Assembly: GCF_030767025.1 (NCBI RefSeq)
Contig: NZ_JASITE010000022.1
Coordinates: 35,305-99,304 of the forward strand
Direction of reading: 5' to 3'
DNA from: Nocardia sp. CC227C
Lineage (GTDB): Bacteria > Actinomycetota > Actinomycetes > Mycobacteriales > Mycobacteriaceae
DNA: 64,000 nucleotides
Shown: piece after piece, positions 58,713 through 64,000 of the stretch
Layout: every line of letters begins with the position of its first letter
Position numbering within the stretch: the stretch's first letter is position 1
The notes under the pieces: generated by a model
The model's database searches: none
Told to the model about the DNA's origin: nothing
The model's input: only the letters and a program-made list of their open reading frames with translations
Translations under genes and position numbers: made by a program

Positions 58713-58717
58713 CCACC

Positions 58718-60757
58718 ATGATGAACAAAGCCCACCCCGTCGCCTTCGACACCGTGCTGGTGGCCAATCGCGGTGAGATCGCGGTCCGGGTCATGCGCAC
58801 CCTGCGGGCCATGGGAATCCGCTCGGTCGCGGTGTACAGCGACGCCGACGCCGACGCCCGCCATGTGCGCGAGGCGGATACGGCGGTGCGCCTCGGCCCG
58901 GCCCCCGCCCGCGAGTCCTACCTGGACATCGACAAGGTGGTGGACGCGGCCGTGCGCTCCGGCGCGCAGGCGGTGCATCCGGGATACGGCTTCCTGTCGG
59001 AGAATTCGGCCTTCGCGGCGGCACTGGAGGCGGCCGATGTCGCATTCCTCGGCCCGCCCGCCCGCGCCATCGAGATCATGGGTGACAAGATCGCGGCCAA
59101 GACCGCGGTCTCCGCCTTCGGCGTGCCGGTGGTTCCCGGTATCGCGCGGCCCGGCCTCACCGACGCCGAATTGATCGAGGCGGCAACCGATATCGGCTAT
59201 CCGGTGCTGGTGAAGCCCTCGGCGGGCGGCGGCGGCAAGGGCATGCGCCTGGTGACCGAGCCGGGGCAGCTGCCCGCCGCGCTGGTCTCCGCCCGCCGCG
59301 AGGCCGGTGCCGCCTTCGGCGACGACACGCTGTTCCTGGAGCGCTTCGTCACCCGGCCGCGCCATATCGAGGTGCAGATCCTCGCCGACCGGTACGGTCA
59401 CATCCTGCATCTGGGCGAACGCGAATGCAGCCTGCAACGACGGCACCAGAAGGTGATCGAGGAAGCGCCCTCCCCGCTGCTGGACGCCGCCACCCGCGCC
59501 CGCATCGGCGCGGCGGCCTGCGCCACCGCGCGCAGCGTGGACTATGTAGGCGCGGGAACCGTGGAGTTCATCGTCTCCGCCGACAAGCCCGACGAGTTCT
59601 TCTTCATGGAGATGAACACCCGTCTCCAGGTCGAGCACCCGGTCACCGAGATGGTCACCGGCGTGGATCTGGTGGAGTGCCAGCTGCGCATCGCGGCCGG
59701 GCAGAAGCTGTTCGTGAACCAGGACGACATCCAGCTGACCGGGCACGCCATCGAGGCTCGCGTGTACGCCGAGGATCCGGGCCGCGACTTCCTGCCCACC
59801 GGCGGTACCGTGCTGGCGCTCGCCGAACCGGACGGCACCGGCGTGCGGGTGGATTCGGGCTTGCGCGTCGGCACCGTGGTCGGCAGCGATTACGACCCCA
59901 TGCTGTCGAAGGTCATCGCCCACGGCGGCGATCGCCGTGCCGCGCTGGCCAGACTCGATGCCGCCCTGGCGGATACCCAGGTGCTGGGCGTGCGCACCAA
60001 TGTCGACTTCCTGCGCTTCCTGCTCGCCGACGCCGATGTGGTCGCGGGCGAGCTGGATACCGCGCTGCTGGACCGCCGGGCCGGTGACTTCGTGCCGGCC
60101 CCCGTGGTGGACAGCCAGTTCATCGCCGCCGCGAGCTACCTGTGGCTGCGCCGCTGGCTGCACGCGGCTCGTGACCCGTGGGAGATCCCCACCGGCTGGC
60201 GGATCGGCGGCACCGCCCCGACCGTGCTGCGGCTCAGCGGTGGCGATCGGACCGCGCACGTATCCTTCACGGGCAGGCCCGAGCGCGCCGAGGTCCGGGT
60301 GGAGGACGGCGAGAAATCCACGCTCACGGTCGAACTCGACAGCGACGCGCTGGACGGCGGGCAGTGGCTCACCCTCGTCCTGGACGGGGTGCGCACCCGC
60401 CACCGGATCGCCGAGCGGCACGGCCACCTCTGGCTCGCCGACCGCACCGGCGTGGCGCAGTTGCGCGAGGTGGCCGAGGCCGACGCGCGCGGCGGGGTCG
60501 AACACGTCGGCGACGCCGAAATCCTCAGCCCGATGCCCGGTTCGGTGATCGCCGTGCCCGTCACCGCCGGTGCGGAGGTGACCGCGGGTAGCACCGTCGT
60601 GGTGGTCGAGGCCATGAAGATGGAGCATTCGCTCACCGCCCCCATCGACGGCCGCGTCGAACTGCTGGTCGGGACGGGCGATCAGGTGAAGGTAGATCAG
60701 CCGCTCGCGCGCGTGGTGCCCGTGAGCGAGTCAGTTTCGGAAGGACACAGCGCATGA
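58718..60757 (+). CDS. accA1: Biotin carboxylase/biotin carboxyl carrier subunit (AccA1)
   Basis: A 679-residue alpha subunit that carboxylates its own biotin using ATP and bicarbonate for AccD1. The N-terminal biotin carboxylase has VANRGEIAVRVMRT, the glycine-rich ATP loop KPSAGGGGKGMRLV, ERECSLQRRHQKVIEEAPSP and FMEMNTRLQVEHPVTEM. The C-terminal carrier domain has EAMKMEH with biotin on K634. The frame is open upstream into accD1, but ATG 58718 (MMNKAHP) is preferred, five bases after the accD1 stop; ATG 58721 is the alternative. The stop overlaps the next start (ATGA), indicating translational coupling. Confidence 0.9.
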   Translation: MMNKAHPVAFDTVLVANRGEIAVRVMRTLRAMGIRSVAVYSDADADARHVREADTAVRLGPAPARESYLDIDKVVDAAVRSGAQAVHPGYGFLSENSAFAAALEAADVAFLGPPARAIEIMGDKIAAKTAVSAFGVPVVPGIARPGLTDAELIEAATDIGYPVLVKPSAGGGGKGMRLVTEPGQLPAALVSARREAGAAFGDDTLFLERFVTRPRHIEVQILADRYGHILHLGERECSLQRRHQKVIEEAPSPLLDAATRARIGAAACATARSVDYVGAGTVEFIVSADKPDEFFFMEMNTRLQVEHPVTEMVTGVDLVECQLRIAAGQKLFVNQDDIQLTGHAIEARVYAEDPGRDFLPTGGTVLALAEPDGTGVRVDSGLRVGTVVGSDYDPMLSKVIAHGGDRRAALARLDAALADTQVLGVRTNVDFLRFLLADADVVAGELDTALLDRRAGDFVPAPVVDSQFIAAASYLWLRRWLHAARDPWEIPTGWRIGGTAPTVLRLSGGDRTAHVSFTGRPERAEVRVEDGEKSTLTVELDSDALDGGQWLTLVLDGVRTRHRIAERHGHLWLADRTGVAQLREVAEADARGGVEHVGDAEILSPMPGSVIAVPVTAGAEVTAGSTVVVVEAMKMEHSLTAPIDGRVELLVGTGDQVKVDQPLARVVPVSESVSEGHSA

Positions 60758-61914
60758 CCGACTTCCTCGCCACCGGATCGCTTCCGGACGAGTACCGCGA
60801 ACTCGCGCACACCGTGCGGGATTTCGCCAACCAGGTGGTCGCGCCGGTCGCGGCGAAACACGACGCCGAGCACAGCTTCCCGTACGAGGTCGTGGCGGGC
60901 ATGGCCGAGATGGGCCTGTTCGGGCTGCCCTTTCCCGAGGAGTACGGCGGCATGGGCGGCGACTACTTCGCGCTGTGCCTGGCCCTCGAGGAACTGGGCA
61001 AGGTCGACCAGAGCGTGGCCATCACCCTGGAGGCCGGTGTCTCGCTGGGCGCCATGCCCGTCTACCGCTTCGGCAACGACAAGCAGAAGCAGGAGTGGCT
61101 GCCGCAGCTCACCAGCGGTCGCGCCCTGGCCGCCTTCGGGCTCACCGAACCGGGTGCGGGCAGCGACGCGGGCGGCACCCGCACCACGGCCGTGCGCGAC
61201 GGCGACACCTGGGTGATCAACGGCTCCAAGCAGTTCATCACCAACTCCGGCACCGATATCACCCGGCTGGTCACGGTGACCGCGGTGACCGGCCAGTTGG
61301 AGGGCAAGAAGCGGATCTCCACCATTCTGGTGCCCACCGACACGCCGGGGTTCGTGGCCGAACCCGCGTACAACAAGGTCGGCTGGAACGCCTCCGACAC
61401 CCATCCGCTCAGCTTCACCGATGTGCGGGTGCCCGCCGAGAATCTGCTCGGTGCGGAGGGTCGCGGCTACGCCAATTTCCTGAGCATTCTGGACGAGGGC
61501 CGGATCGCCATCGCGGCGCTGTCGGTCGGCGCGGCCCAGGGCTGCGTGGACGAGAGTGTGCGCTACGCCGCCGAACGTGAGGCGTTCGGGCAGCGGATCG
61601 GCCGGAATCAGGCCATTGCCTTCAAGATCGCGCGCATGGAGGCCCGCGCGCACGCCGCCCGCACCGCCTACTACGACGCCGCCGCGCTGATGCTCGCCGG
61701 GAAACCGTTCAAGAAGCAGGCCTCGATCGCGAAACTCGTCGCCAGCGAGGCCGCCATGGACAATGCCCGCGACGCCACCCAGATTTTCGGCGGCTACGGC
61801 TTCATGAACGAATATGCTGTGGCGCGGCACTATCGCGACAGCAAGATCCTGGAAATCGGTGAGGGCACCACGGAGGTGCAGTTGATGCTGATCGGGCGAG
61901 AGTTGGGATTGTGA
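60754..61914 (+). CDS. fadE19: Acyl-CoA dehydrogenase (FadE19-like)
   Basis: A 386-residue FAD-dependent acyl-CoA dehydrogenase that forms the alpha-beta double bond, probably on isovaleryl- or another short branched acyl-CoA. Motifs include FGLTEPGAGSDAGG, the WVINGSKQFITN segment, GGYGFMNEYAVARHYRDSKI and EIGEGTTEVQ. The Glu of EGTTE sits where the catalytic base lies in most acyl-CoA dehydrogenases; isovaleryl-CoA dehydrogenases use a base elsewhere, so substrate is not settled. ATG 60754 overlaps the accA1 stop by four bases, and the stop overlaps the next start. Confidence 0.88.
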   Translation: MTDFLATGSLPDEYRELAHTVRDFANQVVAPVAAKHDAEHSFPYEVVAGMAEMGLFGLPFPEEYGGMGGDYFALCLALEELGKVDQSVAITLEAGVSLGAMPVYRFGNDKQKQEWLPQLTSGRALAAFGLTEPGAGSDAGGTRTTAVRDGDTWVINGSKQFITNSGTDITRLVTVTAVTGQLEGKKRISTILVPTDTPGFVAEPAYNKVGWNASDTHPLSFTDVRVPAENLLGAEGRGYANFLSILDEGRIAIAALSVGAAQGCVDESVRYAAEREAFGQRIGRNQAIAFKIARMEARAHAARTAYYDAAALMLAGKPFKKQASIAKLVASEAAMDNARDATQIFGGYGFMNEYAVARHYRDSKILEIGEGTTEVQLMLIGRELGL

Positions 61915-62396
61915 GCGCCGAGATCCGCCGCGTCGTGCAGCGCGGCCTGTGGTTCGACGAGTTCGAGACCGGTGTGCTGTACGAGCACCGGCCGGGCCGG
62001 ACCATCACCGAGGCCGACAATGTGCTGTTCACGACGCTGACCATGAATACCCAGGCGCTGCACCTGGACGCGGCGTTCGCCGAGGCGTTGCCGCCCTTCC
62101 ATCAGCGTCTGGTGAATTCCATGTTCACCCTGTCCACACTGGTCGGTCTGTCCGTCGCACAGTTGACGCAGGGCACCATTGTCGCCAACCTCGGCTTCTC
62201 CGACATCGCCTTTCCGAAACCGCTTTTCCACGGCGACACGCTGTATGCCGAGACCACGGTCACCGACAAACGGGAATCCGAGAGCCGCCCCGGGGAGGGC
62301 ATCGTGACATTCGCGCATACCGGGCGGAACCAGCACGGCGATATCGTCGCCACCGCGGTCCGGAAGACACTGGTACGGAAGCAGCCGACCACATGA
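61911..62396 (+). CDS. MaoC-like hydratase (Rv2499c-type)
   Basis: A 161-residue hot-dog-fold protein. By position and similarity it matches mycobacterial Rv2499c, reported as a hydratase acting on itaconyl-CoA and methylglutaconyl-CoA in leucine and itaconate breakdown. In the hydratase motif the sequence reads TMNTQALHLD, so the usual Asp-x-Asn pair is replaced by Asn and Gln, a variant of this subfamily. GTG 61911 overlaps the fadE19 stop (GTGA), and its stop overlaps the citE-like start (ATGA). Confidence 0.82.
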   Translation: MSAEIRRVVQRGLWFDEFETGVLYEHRPGRTITEADNVLFTTLTMNTQALHLDAAFAEALPPFHQRLVNSMFTLSTLVGLSVAQLTQGTIVANLGFSDIAFPKPLFHGDTLYAETTVTDKRESESRPGEGIVTFAHTGRNQHGDIVATAVRKTLVRKQPTT

Positions 62397-63241
62397 GCAG
62401 CCCTGGGACGAGTTGGGAGATGCCGGGACCGGCGTGGCTGTTCTGCCCCGCCGATCGGCCCGAGCGGTACGTCAAGGCCGCCGCCGCGGCCGATGTGGTG
62501 ATCATCGACCTCGAGGACGGCGTCGCCGCGGCCGACAAGCCCGCGGCCCGGGAGGCGCTGATCGCGACGCCGCTCGATCCCGACCGAACCGTGGTCCGGG
62601 TGAACGCCGCGGGCACCGTCGAGCACATGCTCGATCTCGACGCCGTGGCGCGCACCGAGTACCGGCGCGTCATGCTGCCCAAATGCGAATCGGCGGAACA
62701 GATCACCACACTCGCCGACTACGAGGTGATCGCGCTGGTGGAATCCCCGCTGGGGGCGCTGGCGGTGGGCCGGGCGGTCATGGCGCGCAATGCCATCGGC
62801 GTCATGTGGGGCGCGGAGGATCTGATCGCGGGTCTGGGCGGCAATTCCAGCCGGCACGCCGACGGGAGCTACCGCGATGTGGCCCGGCACGTGCGCTCGC
62901 AATCGCTGCTGGCGGCCAAGGCGTACGGCAAGTTCGCACTCGACTCGGTGTACCTCGATATTCCGGATCTCGACGGGCTCGCCGCGGAAACCCTCGACGC
63001 GGTCGCCATCGGATTCGACGCCAAGGTCGCCATTCATCCCGGCCAAGTGCCGGTCATCCGCCGCGCCTACGCTCCCACCGAAGCGGAGCTCGACTGGGCG
63101 CGACGGCTGCTCGAGGAAGTACCGAACCACCGCGGGGTCTTCACCTTCGAAGGCAGGATGGTGGACGCACCCGTGCTCCGGCACGCCGAGCGCATCGTGC
63201 GCCGGGCACAGGGTGCCGACAGCGCGGGTTTCGCGTCGTAG
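62393..63241 (+). CDS. citE: CitE-like beta-hydroxyacyl-CoA lyase (Rv2498c-type)
   Basis: A 282-residue TIM-barrel lyase of the HpcH/HpaI/CitE family. The mycobacterial counterpart Rv2498c is reported to cleave citramalyl-CoA and HMG-CoA, the latter giving acetoacetate and acetyl-CoA. Conserved features are LFCPADRPERYVKAAA, VVIIDLEDGV, LVESPLGAL, GAEDLIAGLGG and GFDAKVAIHP. The frame is open to 61949, but ATG 62393 is used because it overlaps the MaoC stop and begins the family's N-terminus. The acetoacetate it would produce fits the acetoacetyl-CoA synthetase gene downstream. Confidence 0.87.
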   Translation: MSSPGTSWEMPGPAWLFCPADRPERYVKAAAAADVVIIDLEDGVAAADKPAAREALIATPLDPDRTVVRVNAAGTVEHMLDLDAVARTEYRRVMLPKCESAEQITTLADYEVIALVESPLGALAVGRAVMARNAIGVMWGAEDLIAGLGGNSSRHADGSYRDVARHVRSQSLLAAKAYGKFALDSVYLDIPDLDGLAAETLDAVAIGFDAKVAIHPGQVPVIRRAYAPTEAELDWARRLLEEVPNHRGVFTFEGRMVDAPVLRHAERIVRRAQGADSAGFAS

Positions 63242-63250
63242 GAGGTAGTG

Positions 63251-64000
63251 GTGGAACCGCAGTGGGTACCGAGCGAAGCGGATATCGAGGCGGCCCGGAT
63301 CACCGATTTCGCACGGTTCGTCGAACGGCGGCACGGGGTTTCCGTGCCGGACTATCCGGCGCTGTGGCGGTGGTCGGTCGATGATCTGTCCGGATTCTGG
63401 AAGTCGTTGTGGGAGTACTTCGATCTCGGCGAGGTGCCGGGCGAGGTACTCGCGTCGACGGACATGCCGGGGGCGCAATGGTTTCCGGGTGTACGACTGA
63501 ACTACGTCGACCAGGTGCTGCGCCAGGCGCGCACCGATCGTCCCGCGATCCTGTCGGTGAGCGAGGACGCCGAGATCGTCGAGATCTCCTGGGCCGAACT
63601 GGTTTCCCGCACCATCGCGTTCGCGCACACCCTGCGGGAGCTCGGGGTGCGGCCCGGAGACCGGGTCGTCGGCTACCTGCCCAATATCCCGGAAGCGGTC
63701 ATCGCCTTCCTCGCCACCGCGAGCATCGGCGCGGTCTGGAGCGCCTGCGGGCAGGACTATTCCGCCCGCGCCGCGCTGGACCGGCTCGGGCAGTTGGAAC
63801 CGGTGGTGCTGGTGACCGCCGACGGCTACCGCTACGGCGGCAAGGAACACGACAAATGCGAGGAGATCGAGGGCCTGCGCGGCGGACTGCCCTCGCTGCG
63901 GTCGACCGTGCTGGTATCGCGACTGGGGCGCTCGGTGCCCGGGGCGCTGCCGTGGGACTCCATCGAACTGGGGCAGGCCGACGCCGACGCCAAGGGGCGT
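63251..64000 (+). CDS. Acetoacetyl-CoA synthetase, N-terminal part (cut by window end)
   Basis: 250 codons are visible and the frame is still open at the edge; the full protein is normally about 650 residues. It would activate acetoacetate with ATP and CoA. Visible features are the N-terminal PALWRWSVDD...FWKSLWEYF pattern, GAQWFPGVRLNYVDQVL, GYLPNIPEAVIAFLATASIG and TADGYRYGGKEHD, typical of the acetoacetate ligase branch rather than plain acetyl-CoA synthetase. It starts at GTG 63251 with AGGAGG five bases upstream, nine bases after citE. Its place suggests recycling of leucine-derived acetoacetate. Confidence 0.85.
   Translation, partial: MEPQWVPSEADIEAARITDFARFVERRHGVSVPDYPALWRWSVDDLSGFWKSLWEYFDLGEVPGEVLASTDMPGAQWFPGVRLNYVDQVLRQARTDRPAILSVSEDAEIVEISWAELVSRTIAFAHTLRELGVRPGDRVVGYLPNIPEAVIAFLATASIGAVWSACGQDYSARAALDRLGQLEPVVLVTADGYRYGGKEHDKCEEIEGLRGGLPSLRSTVLVSRLGRSVPGALPWDSIELGQADADAKGR

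Noticed and set aside
61949..62392. Upstream extension of the CitE-like gene
   Set aside because: It overlaps the whole MaoC gene in another frame. ATG 62393 overlaps the MaoC stop in the same ATGA style as the other operon joints.

Overview
The window is high-GC actinobacterial DNA, most likely from Nocardia or a close mycolic-acid-containing relative. The evidence is indirect: a KshB-type steroid hydroxylase reductase behind a KstR-type operator, an MftF-type mycofactocin glycosyltransferase, a leucine-degradation operon in the accD1-accA1-fadE19-MaoC-citE order known from mycobacteria, and probable leaderless promoters. No rRNA, tRNA, CRISPR array or insertion sequence was seen.

Layout. 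1-2.4 kb: the tail of an unidentified gene, a repeat-rich hypothetical protein, an AlkD-type DNA glycosylase and a 37-bp tandem repeat. 2.5-4.3 kb: kshB and a TetR regulator on the minus strand, with a perfect KstR-type palindrome between them. 4.5-5.9 kb: a solitary mftF. 6.1-7.4 kb: a GAF/winged-helix regulator. 7.4-8.0 kb: a non-coding leader with several inverted repeats. 8.0-52.6 kb: one long plus-strand NRPS unit made of two giant synthetases (about 6133 and 8501 residues, 13 modules, terminal thioesterase), an MbtH-like protein, and three tiny related peptide genes of 30, 37 and 33 codons. 52.7-54.4 kb: an AurF-type diiron oxygenase on the minus strand and a divergent Trp-rich 100-residue protein. 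54.5-57.0 kb: a tandem-HTH TetR protein, an SRPBCC protein and a second TetR. 57.1-64.0 kb: a tightly coupled leucine-catabolism operon running into an acetoacetyl-CoA synthetase gene cut by the window end.

The NRPS line should make a 13-residue peptide. It begins with a condensation domain that has no upstream module, which suggests an N-acylated (lipo)peptide. Specificity residues read by eye give Thr for modules 3 and 4 and Ser for modules 6 and 10. Module 1 is Ser-like, modules 2 and 8 share one code, and the rest are unassigned. No epimerization or methylation domain was seen. The two synthetases are split inside module 6, between its C and A domains, and both sides of the break carry a related fragment of an A-domain N-terminus. 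This may be an unusual docking pair.

The most novel-looking part is the end of the operon. Three small peptides follow mbtH, each with its own ribosome binding site and a shared pattern: start MD, a short hydrophobic or amphipathic stretch, a GSS motif, then a Ser/Pro/Thr-rich or short polar tail. A strong terminator hairpin follows. Their function is unknown.
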